A stretch of 64,000 nt of DNA from Whitmania pigra (lineage: Eukaryota > Annelida > Clitellata > Hirudinida > Haemopidae), in the NCBI GenBank assembly GCA_021613335.1, contig JAJTWR010000386.1:607501-671500 (forward strand). The letters are read 5' to 3'. Of this stretch, positions 39,030 to 51,417 are shown one piece after another; within the stretch, counting starts at the first letter, position 1, and every line of letters starts with the position of its first letter. The notes below the pieces were generated by a model. It was not told where the DNA came from. It saw only the letters and a list, made by a program, of their open reading frames with translations, and did not search any database. Position numbers and translations under genes: made by a program.

Positions 39030-39390
39030 ATGTCTATGTTTATATTTTGTTCGATTAGAGATCTTTGTTAGGCGTGGGTTTTGGTGGTCGCCATCTTGTG
39101 TTCTGAACTGTTTTGATTAGCTGTTATTGACATTGGGTTTAAACTGTTAATAATTGAAATTACGAAAACATTACATTTTTTACCAGTGCTTTCCTTGCCA
39201 TCACTTTCCTTGTCAACACTGTCACTAATAGCAGCTGATTGAGCAGGAATGCTGTAATCTTTTGTCAATTTCGGAATTTTTGACTGAAGAAGCGCAGCTG
39301 GAATTTCTTTATCATTTTTTTTTACCAGTGCTTTCCTTGCCATAACTTTCCTTGTCAACAGTGTCACTATTACAAATTCAATTCTAAATA

Positions 39391-40034
39391 CATCATCATT
39401 CCCTGCAATGACGAAGGCACTCACGTTGACTTTTTCATTGTTGTAAATGACAAAAAAGACTCTTCTACGATCCAATGCCAGGACAGAGTCGCAACCAAAA
39501 ATGTACAATGAAGAGAAGGCCAGGTAGACAGGTGTGCAAAAGTAGTCACAACTGTAGATTTTATGTGACTTTTACCTCTTGTTATGAACTAAGAAGGCAA
39601 ATAGCCAATTGACGGCAGAGCACCAGATGAAATTCGAATGTTGTATGCCAAAGAATTACTTCGTCTTTCAGACAGTATTGCCAATACCTGCCTGTATTGC
39701 GGGTCAACGGAGAATGAGACATGTTGGTAGTGTTATTTAAGTTAGGACTTTTCAGTTTGAGGTTGAGTTACAGTTAGTACTTTCCATTTGCAATTAAAGT
39801 TAACTTCGGGCAGTCTTTACAGTTCCCAGTCACAACTTTCCAGTTATCAATTAAAGTTACTAAACACAACTTTTCAATGTGAACAGTTTTCATTCTTGTA
39901 CTTATGTAGTTTTATTTCCTTATTACTCCGCTTTGGAGCTCCGACGGTAATCCTCAGAAGTTTCCCACTTCTTCAAACTTTTCGGCCGTCTAACAACAAT
40001 AATATCATTATATATTTATTATAAAATAGAAAAT
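39391..40034. other. Unique flank of the homeodomain array
   Basis: A minus frame at 39508-39391 (FGCDSVLALDRRRVFFVIYN) runs into the degraded repeat. It may be the founder 5' exon or unrelated sequence. No other gene was seen. Confidence 0.4.
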
Positions 40035-40522
40035 GTCGATAACCTCCACCCCAGTTGCCTACAGCAGTCAGTGGCTTCTTCACACAGTGTAGTACTCAAC
40101 ATACACAAACTGAGCCTTATAATTTATTTGTAGCGGCAGCCGGAAATAAAAATTTCCAAGGCTCGAACGCGGGCCTTTGCGTGACCTTTGGTCCAATTCT
40201 CCAGAAAATACCGCGTCTTTCGGCCAATGATTTGGTCCCGTCATTCAGTGAATCATTCACTTCGGAGACGGACGGCTTTCCTTTTCTTAAGACTTCTTTT
40301 GGCTCTTCATATGACAGATCCAGAATGATGCCGCTTCTGCGGCCTCAGACATCTAGCCTTTGTTCTTTCTCGGCTAGACAATCTTGGTGAGGAAAGCATT
40401 AGTCGACCTGCCGACTCCGCCCCTTGCGCCAACCTCAATGGAAAAGAGGTCTGTCCGGTATCCTTTCGTTTCAAAGTCCATCGACAGACCTGCTGTAGGC
40501 AACTGGGGTGGAGGTTATCGAC
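40035..40522. mobile_element. Non-autonomous DNA transposon (MITE-like) with 33-bp TIRs
   Basis: The first 33 bp (40035-40067) are the exact reverse complement of the last 33 bp (40490-40522), starting GTCGATAACCTCCACC. Weaker inverted similarity (AATAGAA) extends outward. The 488-bp interior has no convincing transposase. Superfamily is unknown and I did not find a clear target-site duplication. Confidence 0.9.
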
Positions 40523-40879
40523 CTTCTATTCCATTTTCGGGACCAATAATAACAACAAAATAAACGGAATTTAGATTTTAATTATTCATTCGTGTATAAT
40601 TTAGTAGTATAATACAAGATGGTAGACAGGTGCAAGTTCATAATATCAATTTGTTTAAACAAAAAATCAAAGTCTTTCTCTTAAGAAGCAATTTTTACCG
40701 CTTTTGCCTCGGTATCTTTCCTCAGGATGTTTGCCTGGACCGAGAGATCCATGTTCCTAGTTTGTGCGCATTCGTCCATTAATATGCAAACTTCTGTCCA
40801 TCATATCCCTGTTTTAGAGTCTTCAGCTTCTTCCTCAACACGATCATGTCATCTTCATCTGCTTTTCATTTTGAGGTTA

Positions 40880-41125
40880 TATCTGCCTGTCTCTTTTCCT
40901 CATGCAATGCATCCAAATAAAATTTATATTTCTGCCTTGATGCTTAAAATGACTCGGGACAGATTTATCTACTTTAAAATTGCCCGAAAATTAGTCTCTA
41001 ATCATCCTCCTCGCATTCAAGCATCTTTTTCACAAATCAAACTGTTACTGATAGAGAAAAGTCTTTCAACAGATGTCTTACCATGCAGAATTAGCAAATC
41101 TTTTACTATGTCACTCAATATCAAT
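40880..41125 (-). pseudogene. hAT-type transposase C-terminal remnant
   Basis: The minus strand reads ILHGKTSVERLFSISNSLIC, then runs through several stops. The VERxFS block resembles the C-terminal dimerisation region of hAT transposases. It is decayed and short, and the assignment rests on this one block. Confidence 0.45.
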
Positions 41126-41465
41126 GCATAATCGTTGCAACTGCCCACTTGTTCTTTGAAGAAAATATCAAGTCCTTGATCTTTTTTGTATGCATTAAGA
41201 ACTGTCCGGTGTATTTACAAATATATATCGTCACATTATTAAAACTTCAACGTATCAGACAGTCGAACGAACATTATAGGAAACTTGATTGGGTGCGTTC
41301 CCGCGCAGCTAGAACAAATGGACCGCTAGAACAATGGGACCGATTTCCCCGCTCATTGTTATTTCAACAAAGCCGTTACTAATAAAATCTCAAAACATTA
41401 TTTTTTAGAACCTTTATCACTTTTTAGGAATTTGTTGTAATTTTAGGACCTATCTCATTTTTTAA

Positions 41466-41557
41466 GGACTTTTTAGTACTAAATAACCTAATTTCGGAAA
41501 ATTAGGACTTTTTAGTACTAAATAACCTAATTTCGGAAAATTAGGACTTTTTAGTAC
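41466..41557. repeat. 39-bp tandem repeat, 2.4 copies
   Basis: GGACTTTTTAGTACTAAATA starts copies at 41466 and 41505, and a partial copy at 41544. The spacing is exactly 39 bp. Confidence 0.95.
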
Positions 41558-41624
41558 CTGTACGAACCATAATTTATTAGTTTCAGTTACAGTTAATAGA
41601 ATTAAAACTACTGGTTACTAATGG

Positions 41625-41836
41625 GTGCACGGTTTGGCGTACAAGTTGGCTCAGGGGGTAGCACGCGAATGACTGTGAAAAGCAACAGCTCTTACGCGAC
41701 GTGTTCGCAGCCAAGCTTGCAATGCCACAAAGCACTCCTTGGATGCGGCGCTATACAAATGGTTGAGCGCACCTGACGCTTACGGCGCGATATCCAAATA
41801 AACTTAAGCAATGTAATGTGTGCAATAAAAAAAAAG
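41625..41836 (+). mobile_element. tRNA-like SINE
   Basis: A box A-like TGGCTCAGGGGG (41647-41658) and a weak box B-like GTGTTCGCAGCC (41701-41712) have tRNA-like spacing. The body contains GGCGCTATACAAATG, similar to 3' domains of known SINE superfamilies, and it ends in an A-rich tail at 41825-41835. No clear duplication of target DNA was seen. Confidence 0.6.
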
Positions 41837-44478
41837 GCTACTTGTGGTAACTCTAGTCATATTGCTGGCTTGTCATCAATTTCTAGTTTCTCTGGATTCT
41901 CCAGCGGAGGATGTTGATGTAAAGCTATTTTTGTAAACTAGGAATGCCAAGGCTGGTTCTGGCTAATTCGGTCTACGTTGGAGTGCGTTGACTCGGTATT
42001 GCAGTACAACCAGGAAGGGCATGTAGTCCTGCTCCATCCAAATAATCTCGTTATTCAACGAGGTTTAATATAACTACCTATCTAATGTGAGCATTAGTAT
42101 ATGTCCACATACATAGCACTTACATACTGTAAAGACGCAACGTGGAACGTCAGTTCAATTAAGCTGCTTTTGTAGTATGAGCGAGCTCATGAAAAGGTCC
42201 AGTTTTTCGGTGACCCGTCAATGTATCTTTATACAAAAATATTAATATGAGTTTAAGACATTAACCGATAACTGATTTCAAATTTGATTAAATGAAATGA
42301 GTTTTATGTTTTGATGGTGCTGTTTTGACGGGGCTATTATGTGTCTCCAGCAGCGGTGTTTTTATTAATAACAATTAATTGTTTTACATACTTATAGAAA
42401 AAGTAAAGCATTTTTATATCCATGGCATTAAATTAAAACAATCAACAAATCAGATATACAAATACAAATAACAAACAACTGATGATACAACAAAAATCAA
42501 ATCAAAAAAATGACGTTAAAGATAAATATCATTATTGATAATTACAAGGCTATAATTGTAACAATGAAATGTTCAACTGTCTAGCATCACATCATTTGTA
42601 GTGCTTTAAAAATCTCAAAAAAACGAGTCCAATATTTCTAGACATCAAAGCAGTAGACAATTTGACATATTGCAAGTGACACATGCCTGTAGGCTCTGTC
42701 ATCCATAAATCTCGTTCTGTACATATTCCTGTTGTCTGAAAATCTCAAGGGTAGTTCTTCCAGTGCCCAGCAATGAAGTGTCCCGGTGCCATGGATGACC
42801 ATCCCATCCTGAACAAACCAAATTAAAAAATATCATATAAATATATAGTCAGATAAATTTTTGTAAATAATAAATAAATTATTTAAAAACTATTTTGATA
42901 AATAAATAAAAAACAACATGACTTCAAGCATTCCATACACAAATCAATCCATTTTAGCATGGCAAACAAATCATGATGATGACAAAAAAATGCAAATGAG
43001 ATATTCAGTCATTGTTTATAATCATAACAACTAGATACTATTGTAAAGAAGCAACAACTTACTAATTTATCAATATTATACATTGCTAAATTCAGCTGAT
43101 TCATCAATATTTAAAACTGGTGCTAGCCTAGATTTATCCTAAAATCAACTTAATACAACAATACTGTAATCAACAAATTCATCCAACTGATTCATCAGAC
43201 GAATTCAACATCTTTTGAGAATATCCAGAAATGCCAAACTCCGTCTTTCAATGCAACCTACCTCGTGAACTACATGAATGCAAACCATTCGCCCTGATTC
43301 TTGTTAGAGAACTGGTCGCTGGACATCAATTCCCAGGCAAAGGTCATTCAAAGGTGCCGCTCAACCTGTGGGCCTTGTTCAGCATCAGCTTGCTCTTGAA
43401 AATGTGGCAGCATGGAGATGTTGTATGGTCACTCTCCAATGCAAATGTTTTCTTTTTAAAGCCTGGATTTCTGTACTGTTACATTATTGCCTTTAATATT
43501 TCTACATGGATTGGTTATAATAATACAGATGGGTTAAGTTTCAACAATATCATAACAAGGATACAACGTTGGTGATGAAAAACCACCTCAATGCAAAATA
43601 TCAGCAGTGTGATCTGTTCAATCATACCTTGTTCATGCAATTTCTCAGAAGTGAAAGACTGAAGCAACATGACTGACATTCTGATCCTCTTTTATGGCAC
43701 TCTCCACACTGCAAGCAATATCTTCCTCAGGTCCCTGAAGATCAATTAGACACCAACCTCACCACTTCAAGCATTGCTTTCAGCTCAGGATAAGGTTAAA
43801 GTAACGAACGAATAACCTGAAAACGGCCCGAATGATCACTGCAGATGATGTAAACTGGACTAACGAAATATTAGTACCGAGGGGCGTCGTTAACAAATAA
43901 GAATTTTAGGTCAGTGTCTGAAGGACTCATTGTGCACAACACACAGAATGAATTAATTTTCTCCTAGTTGTAAGTTTACAAATACCTTGCAAACCGGCCA
44001 AGTGATGGTTGATGTATTGCTTGACATAACCTATTAGCAACGGTAACGAATAACTCGACTATCCCCTTCGCTAACGTTTCGGACCGAAATCGCCGACATT
44101 TTCTCTCAAAATACGCGCCAAAGCCCCAGTTTATCAGCCAACACGAACACTAACAAGTATTTATTTGTTTACATTAAAGTTAAAGATTGAGGTTCGTTCC
44201 CTATCAGAAATGATTTGGACCAAGACTAGCAAATGAATCCGGCCTTTATTTGTGTTCGATTCGATTGCAGCAACTAATACACGCCGCGACACGACAGGCG
44301 AACAAAAGCGAAATAATGCAAATGTCGATCATCATTTTCATCTTATCTTTTATTGAATCAAACACACAAAGTCTCACAAATGCCCAAAATTGTGAAGGTC
44401 GATCACAATTTGATGAGGGCGGAGTCGCTTATCGGCGAAATCATTTCGGCTGAGAATGGAAACGTTAAGTCACTAAAA
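41837..44478. other. Unresolved interval
   Basis: Open stretches exist on the minus strand at 42812-42640 (acceptor TTGTTCAG, frame 57 codons) and near 43720-43625, but I could not chain them with consistent phase and recognise no family. Treat as possible decayed element or non-coding transcript. Confidence 0.3.
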
Positions 44479-45217
44479 TCATCTGGATTTAGAAGAGGAT
44501 CCTATTAATAAAATAAAAACGCAAGTCTTGAGGGCTTGGAATTGTATAATGTTGTACACCCTCTCGTTCTGTTTGTAACTGAGGTCAAAGGCTTCACTCC
44601 CATAATCCATCACAGATCTTATAGAGACTCTGTAAAGCTGAAGCAAGCAGGATTTACTGGCTCCCAAGGATTTTCCTACGACAGCTCTCATTGAGGCGTT
44701 TCCTGCTTCTGTCGTTAACAGCGGCCATCTGAGCATTCCAGCTCAGCTTGTCGTCCAGTATTAATCCTAGGAACGTTGCCGATTGGGTCATTGGAAGTTG
44801 CCTTGATTTATTCCTGTTGAATAGCACAGAGCACGATTTTTGAATAGAAATTTTAAAACCATTACAGGATGCATTACAGATAAACTTCTCCATTTGGTCG
44901 AGCTGCATTGCATTCTGTGAGTCAAGGTGGAGAGCTTGGAATCGATCGTTCAGAGGGCTATGTCGTCGGCGTACAACTTGATCCTATTCTTTGGCTGAGG
45001 GGTTTACCGAGCATCACGATAAAAGCAGAGGGTTTAGGACAGTGCCTTGGAGTGTGCCACTGTCAAGGGTGTGGGGATTGGAAATTAATATAACCCACAT
45101 TAAAACGTCGGCTACAAGAGCTTTCTTTCTGTCCCGTTTTTTATCGAAGTGCGTCGATATGATTTTAATTGAAAAATTCTCATTTTGTATTATTCGTTTC
45201 CATGCCGTATGTCTCAA
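44479..45217 (-). pseudogene. LINE reverse-transcriptase remnant
   Basis: Across several frames the minus strand reads GTLQGTVLNPLLL, then the catalytic YADD box (44973-44962), SATFLGLILDDKLSWNAQM and SVMDYGSEAFDLSY, in the order of a non-LTR reverse transcriptase. Frameshifts and a stop right after YADDIAL make it non-functional. It is a different family from the LINE at 35 kb. Confidence 0.85.
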
Positions 45218-45592
45218 TTGAAGTGTTTATCATTTCACGTTTTGATTATTTAGAGGGCCACTCTATGATTACGTAGGAAGTATTACTGTACCTGTTGTAT
45301 TTATTGAATTTCGAAGCAGAAGCTCATGACCAAATAAGCACTTTGTTGCTTGGCCATCATTTTTCCAAACATTGTCACGATATCCTTCGACTGGGCCACA
45401 TTGGACCAAACTGTCCAAATTCGAAATTATTGTCCGAAGTACAGTATTGTCGACTGCGACATTGTTGTAATCGTAAGTTAAATTCGGAACCAAACAAGGC
45501 ACAATAACTTTTAATAGAACGGAAACGCAACTCGTACTCAAAGAAACTCAACTCAAAACAACAACCACAAAACTCAGAACTAAAACAGGCTT

Positions 45593-45642
45593 TATTTATT
45601 TATTTATTTATTTGATTATAGTCCGTTGCATAACTGAGATGA
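45593..45642 (-). mobile_element. 5'-truncated SINE copy with 12-bp target-site duplication
   Basis: A 50-bp insert is flanked by CTAAAACAGGCT at 45581-45592 and 45643-45654. On the minus strand it reads ATCTCAGTTATGCAACGGAC, TATAATCAAA, then an AATA-repeat tail. The same tail occurs at 49681, 55755 and 55990. Confidence 0.93.
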
Positions 45643-46077
45643 CTAAAACAGGCTAAAGTTCACAACTTAAATAGTCCGCCACTTGGCGCGGACATAATAG
45701 GACACAATTAATTATTTTTATTGTTATATTCAGAATCTTTTTTATACGTAGTCTATATTTTTGCTATCGCTATCTTTTGACAATCAGCGTGTATTTAGCA
45801 CAGTGGCTTGTCAAGCAATCGATACTAATAACTCAATTACGTGATCATTGCATTTACAGTTAATATCGTCTCTTATTTAAGTAAATATTTGGTGAATAAG
45901 CCTAATAATAAACTCGGCATAAATAAGGTCCCGACGTTTATTACAATATTAAAGATCTCCAGTGTCTGGAAACAGTAATATCAACGAAGCAGCTATTTTG
46001 ATCAATTCCCAGTTTTACTGAATCACAAAGTAAATTTAATTTATCAACAGGCAATTCTACAAATCAATACTTAAGGG

Positions 46078-48549
46078 ATGGACTGTGAAACATCACTTAA
46101 ACAAGCCATCACGGCAGATGATCCTTTGAAAAATTTGGTAAAGACTTTTGGAAACTCCTCATTGGAGAAATGGCTTGAAATTGGATTTGGTGATGCACTT
46201 GGCAAATGTTTAGCTGAGGAAGCACAAAAAGCAGAATCGTCTATTGAAAATTATTTAGATATTGTGAATGTAATTATTCCGCCTGTCCCAAATTTCATGG
46301 AGGACGAATTCGGTACAACGTCGCTTGAGGGTCGTATAATACATGGCGATCTGAATCAAGTCGCTAAATTTATAACACACATTATAAGACCTGTCATTGT
46401 GAATTGTAGATATTTGTGCTTTGGGAACTTGTATTTTAAGGTATTAATCAAAACCGTTTACTATGCCAGTGAACACGTCATAAATTCAGTAGAATTACGT
46501 GCTTCATGCTTTGACTTAAATCCATGTTGTAATAAACCAAGTCATATTGCCATGGCATTAATTACCATATTAGTCAGGAAGATGCCGGATTCCTGGATTC
46601 AGAAATTCTTGGATTCTGAACTCTTTCTCAAAATGAGAATGGTAGTAATGCTAAGCGAAGAGAAAATGTGTCCTTACGTAGATAGTCTGCGAAAATTATA
46701 TTATGAATTGAACCTCGAACAGAAATTTGACATAAATTTTCCAACACGGAAAGCGTTGCTCGAAACTAGTTTTCAAGGAGATTGTCTTGTCGCGACTTTA
46801 AAAAGCGTATCGCAAATGATCAGCGATAACAAAATTTGCGGCATGCAATTTTTTCAGAGCGGCCTTTTGCATAAATTTCACGCTCTTTTATGCAAACCTT
46901 CCGAAATCGACAATCAGGCATTTGTTGTTAAATCATTTTTAACTGTCTTTCTAAATTTTGAGACAGTAAGAGAATGTCGCTTCGAATGGAAAAGTGATCT
47001 CTTCGAGAAATTGGTTTTGCTCGTAATTGATACCCTAGATTTATTTTTGTATTCGAGCCGCGATAGGGATATATACAGGAAACTACACGAGGATTCTCCA
47101 TTAAGTACCATCGAACGTTTGGAAAGTGAGGCTATCCTAGCACTCCAACTCCTGGAATCCCTGTATGTTCTGAACAGCAGCTGGCATCAATGGTTTGACA
47201 TTGTGGAAGCGAACAAGATAATTGATGTTAGTTTGTTTCAGAGGTTCGAGGAAACAAATCAGGAAATTAAAAATTCACCATGGCTCGTAAATTTCACAAA
47301 AATATGCCCTGCAATTGTTTGTGCGGAATCGAGACTTGAATTATTTGAGAAAGTAAAATCGAAAAAAGGGAATAACAACAATAGCAAAAAATGTATTGAA
47401 GTAAGTAGATATAATATGCCGTATGATATTTTTACAGCAATCGCTTACTTTAGTAATCGCATCGACGATCGTTGGGAGTTTGTCATCGAAGACGAAATAG
47501 CACGCGGTCCTGGAGTTACAAAAGAGGTTTATTCGATGCTATCTCAGGGGTTAGAGAAAAGTGTTCCTCATATCTGGCAAGGGCAGACAATTGAAGGATC
47601 AGGCAATGAGATGAAGTATTTGAAGGATGGTCTTGTTCCGAATGTTAACATCAAATTTCGAACTTTTAAAAATTTGGGAATGATCATGGCAAAGACCATC
47701 CTGGACAAACAATTTCTTGATATTCCATTAAGTAACGAATTTTTCCAACGACTCAGGACAACTCACGTTTAGAATTATTCCCACTTAAAACGTGAATACT
47801 TTGACTTACACCAAACATTCCCGATGCTGGAATCTCTGTTCAAACAGCTTCTTCCGGTTAAAAGAAAAATCGAACTCATTAAAACTGAGGTCGGTCTTAG
47901 TCAGCGTCAGAAGCAAGAAATAATTGGCAATCTGACTTTTGAAGATGGAAGCTCATTCGATGACCTATGCCTAAATTTCACAGTTCCTGGCACAGATCTG
48001 GAATTGGTTGATGGCGGACGTGATATCATACTCTCTCCATACAACATCGATTCCTATTTGGAGAAATTATGTGCTTTCAGAGCTAAACTTGATCCTGTAA
48101 GTCAATTTGAGGCTATCAGAGAAGGATTTGATGAAGTTTTGACTCCTGGAAGTGTTGATTTGCTATTGCCACAAGAACTAAAAAAACTATTCTGCTGCGA
48201 TGAATTCCGAAGATGGACCGTAAATGATTTGCAGAGCAATTGCAAGTACAGCAGTTCACAATCGGTTGGATTTCTATTCGAGACTCTGTCATCGTTCGAT
48301 ACTAAGATGCAGAAATTGTTCTTGAAGTTTGTAACCGGCATGACTTCTTTACCCCTTGGCGGTTTGGGCAGATTAAATCCTCCGCTGACCATCTCAACAC
48401 TAAACCGTGACCATGCTGATTCGTCCTTGCCCACTGCTGCTACCTGCTTTAACCTCTTGCACCTGCCAGAATACAGCAGCCTCAGTGTAACCCGCGAAAA
48501 AGTTTTACTCGCTATCCACGAAGGCAGTAATTCATTTGGATTTGTTTGA
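46078..48549 (+). pseudogene. Intronless TRIP12/UFD4-type HECT E3 ligase with one in-frame stop
   Basis: One frame of 823 codons is open except for TAG at 47770-47772 (codon 565). The C-terminal half is a HECT domain: EDEIARGPGVTKEVYSMLSQ, FKNLGMIMAKTILD, DIPLSNEFFQRL, LCLNFTVPGTDLELVDGG, LFCCDEFRRW, KFVTGMTSLPLGGLGRLNPP. It has the catalytic Cys at 48445-48447 in LPTAATCFNLLHLP. The shape (GxG near the N-lobe, PLGG, LPxxxTC) is that of TRIP12. HECT ligases pass ubiquitin from E2 to this Cys and then to substrate (known). The N-terminal ~450 residues match nothing I recognise. The stop lies between conserved blocks, so translation would lose the C-lobe. A retrogene decaying only recently, a sequencing error or recoding all fit. 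AATAAA signals follow at about 48,590. Confidence 0.85.
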
Positions 48550-50072
48550 TTTGCTATACTCGTAAAGATATTAGTTTAACAAACATTTGAATAAACGTTT
48601 CAATAAATTTAATGGAATAATAAAATTTATGAGAATTTTAATGAACGTGTCGTCATTCGACTAAAATGGTTGTTCGGTGTTTTAAGAAACAACAAAGCGT
48701 GACCATGATAAAAGTATGCCTGAAATGGTTCAAAAACTTGCCTAAATACCGGCAAAAAGCGGCACCTTTGTTTTTTTTTTTATTTAATGTATAAAAAAAA
48801 TAAACTAAAAAAATTAATAACAAAATAAAAAGAAAAACGGGTGTTAAAACATCTTTGGATTTGTGCTTATGTTAGATTTCAAATTTCATGTTTTTCTCTG
48901 TATAAGTGACTTTTGGGTAGATTTCCAATAGATTGATAGCTATAGATTTTCCGAAAGTTTCCATTGTAAAAATAAAATTGAGGTAATTCTAATGTTTTGG
49001 CACTTTGAATCCCCTTTACGTTTTCATTCAACGGGAGCAAGTGGATTTACTGCTGTACATACGGTCTACTTGAAGTGGGATATCTCCATTCACAAGCGAG
49101 TAATTGAATAACTTTATGTCAATTTGAAGATAAATGTCAGCACTACAGTGCTTCATAGATATCGTAGCAATCCCATGTTTTACAAATCACTTAAGCCACA
49201 AGGTATAACCGCATTGATTCGGTCGTCTGTAAAACTTTGAGGCGTGATATCTCACCTTTGGCACAGGGAATTGTTCCATGGCATATGTCATTTTGAAGAT
49301 GTTTATTAGCCCTACAAGATTATATAAACCAGAATAGATTTCTATGTTAAAAAATTTTAGTTTATGACAAATTAATTTTTGCAAGCAATTTTTATAATAA
49401 TAAAATTTAGTAAATTTAATAATTTTATATTATTCAGAAAGGTCATTATCTCCCTTTTCGAAATATGTATCATTTGTATAATTTCTATGTTTAGGAGACG
49501 TAAATTTTGCGAAAAACCGGACCCCCCCTTCACCGCCGACCGCTGCTAGAGTAATCGGGCCTAAGTATACTGGGCAGCGTATTTTTTCTTACAATAAGCA
49601 CACTCGAAAGTGTGGTAGCGGTGCATGCCGACTGGCTGACCATTTGTTATAAATGAACTTTCAAATCGATGACTTTTGACGGACTTTAATCAAATAAATT
49701 TAATTTTTTAATCAAATAAATAAATAAATAAAATAAAGATGACTTTTGACTGGATGTTTCGCTTCTTTGACAACTCTCGTTACACGTGCTTGCATGTAAC
49801 CGCAAGAATTATCACGTATTTGCACTTTCAAATTTTCGACCTATTTCATAAATTATTTAAAAGTCAAAAATAATAACAATATTTACAATAATATATTACA
49901 TTTATTAATAACTCTCTACTCAAATCTTTCATGTGATGGTAAGATAAATTAAGGGAATATTTATTTTGTAATATACTTTTCTTCATCTTTTTGTTCTTAA
50001 TCATCTGATTGACAATATTTATTGTTGTCGGCCATAATTTTATTTTGTGCTAACAATAACTAAAATTTCATA
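48550..50072. other. Intergenic between HECT gene and SMNDC1
   Basis: AT-rich, with no supported gene apart from the small SINE copy at 49681-49737. A C-rich patch (ACCCCCCCTTCACCGCC) lies near 49525. Confidence 0.6.
49681..49737 (+). mobile_element. 5'-truncated SINE tail with 13-bp target-site duplication
   Basis: The insert begins GGACTTTAATCAAATAAAT and ends in an AAAT-repeat tail. It is flanked by perfect GATGACTTTTGAC repeats at 49668-49680 and 49738-49750. It matches the tail of the copies at 45593, 55755 and 55990. Confidence 0.93.
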
Positions 50073-51417
50073 ATGTCTGAAGAATTAGTGACAAGCCTTC
50101 AATCATACAAAGTTCAATTGGCGCAGGTTTGCTACGAGTACAAATTTAAAAAATTCAAAAACGTGTCAATTTTCAGATTTCACAGACGTTGTCCAAACTA
50201 ACTAGACCTTAAACAACGTAATTTGCAAATTAAATATGCTTCACTTTTGCAGGTCGAACAATCATTGTTAAATCCGAACTTAACAAATGCTGAGGAACTC
50301 CTGAAACTGAAGAAAGATCTGGAAGAGGTCATTTCTTTGACTCAAACCCTCATCGAATCGACGGAAGAACGAGCCCCTCGTTCTGTGGCTCAGTACTTAG
50401 AACCCTCGACATCGAAGTCTCAGAGACCTTGGAAAGTTGGCGACAGATGTGAAGCTTACATGTCAAAGGAAAATAAATATCAGGTCGGAACCATAAAAGA
50501 GATACTCGAAGATAGGACGTGCTGCATTGCCTTTGGAAAAAAGTACAGCGAAATCGTGCAATTAGATTCTCTAAGAGTGACAAAGTAGGTCAAATATTTC
50601 AATACATATAAAATCAGTTTCTAATGTCAAAAGCGGCTAAATTCGGTGGCACATCTGAATAAGTTAATAATGTTAAGAGAGGCACCAAATTATTAGTTTC
50701 ATCTCTTGCTATGTCCTTGGGCTCGACAGCTTAAAACAACATCAACATTATTCAGGGAGGTTATTTCAGATTTGTCCAAGGGAAGCAAACCCTCGTAAAA
50801 CATGAGGAGATAACCTTTTTTATGCGTCTAGTCTAAAGTATGCCACTCCAATGACGACCCTGACATTATTGTTGATTTTATAATAGTTAAAATTCATTTT
50901 GATATGTGAACAATTTGTTTGTGAAGATTTGAATTTGTAGGACATTTCATTGTGAATATTAATTAGAGTTGAAATTATTTTAAAGGAACAAACTAGATCC
51001 ACAGAAGGAGCATCGAAGACAAAAAGTCAAAAAGTACGAGGAAAAAGTGAGAGAAGAGGAAAAAGTGGGAGAAGACATTAAAAATAAATGGCAAGCCTTC
51101 AACAATAAGGTAGCGAATTACATGCTGAATCAAGGACACCCGAAATGAATTTTAAGTGATTAAGTCGATTTAATTTAATTACAGATAACTTTTATTCTCT
51201 TTGATTATATATATGTCCTTAAGATACATTACATTTGTATAATAAATATATTTTTTGCTTCAATCAGATGATTAAAAACAAAAAGGTGAAGAAAAGTATA
51301 TTTGCCACTCCAGATTCATTCAACGGCAAAGTAGGAGTTGGCACTTGCGGAATGGGTGGACGACCAATGACAAAATTTTCCCAGACAGAAAAACTCAACA
51401 AAGGAACCAACAAATAA
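50073..51417 (+). CDS. SMNDC1: SMNDC1 (SPF30) splicing factor, copy 1
   Basis: Four exons: 50073-50126, 50253-50584, 50986-51109 and 51268-51417, giving 219 residues. It opens MSEELVTSLQSYKVQLAQVE and has a coiled N-terminus (LLKLKKDLEEVISLTQTLIE). A Tudor domain lies at about 72-128 (WKVGDRCEAYMSKENKYQVG, DRTCCIAF). A basic helical tail ends in KKSIFATPDSFNGKVGVGTC. SMNDC1 binds symmetrically dimethylated arginine through its Tudor domain and is needed for spliceosome assembly in the nucleus (known). Unlike copy 2 it has no intron within the DLE/EVIS codons. A polyadenylation signal overlaps the stop (AAATAAAAAA). Confidence 0.95.

Larger units (their letters stand above)
35805..39390. repeat. 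Tandem array of ~1.26-kb homeodomain units
   Basis: The landmark ATTTATTCAAATGAGAATTC recurs at about 35825, 37077 and 38340 (spacing about 1,253 and 1,263 bp). Each unit also carries a leader with AGATGGCGACCACC or AAATGGCGACCACC (near 36705, 37967 and 39090) and a detached partial 45-residue repeat. A last, degraded copy of the repeat (SDTVDKESYGKESTGK) ends the array near 39,370. Confidence 0.92.

Noticed and set aside
43231..43575. 114-codon plus-strand ORF
   Set aside because: No recognised motif; hydrophobic tail is AT-rich translation.
42640..43720. Possible small minus-strand gene
   Set aside because: Individual acceptor and donor sites look fair, but no consistent phase or family was found.
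47767..47847. Possible 81-bp in-frame intron removing the HECT stop
   Set aside because: The bases after the stop align with conserved HECT sequence, and the donor and branch region are poor.
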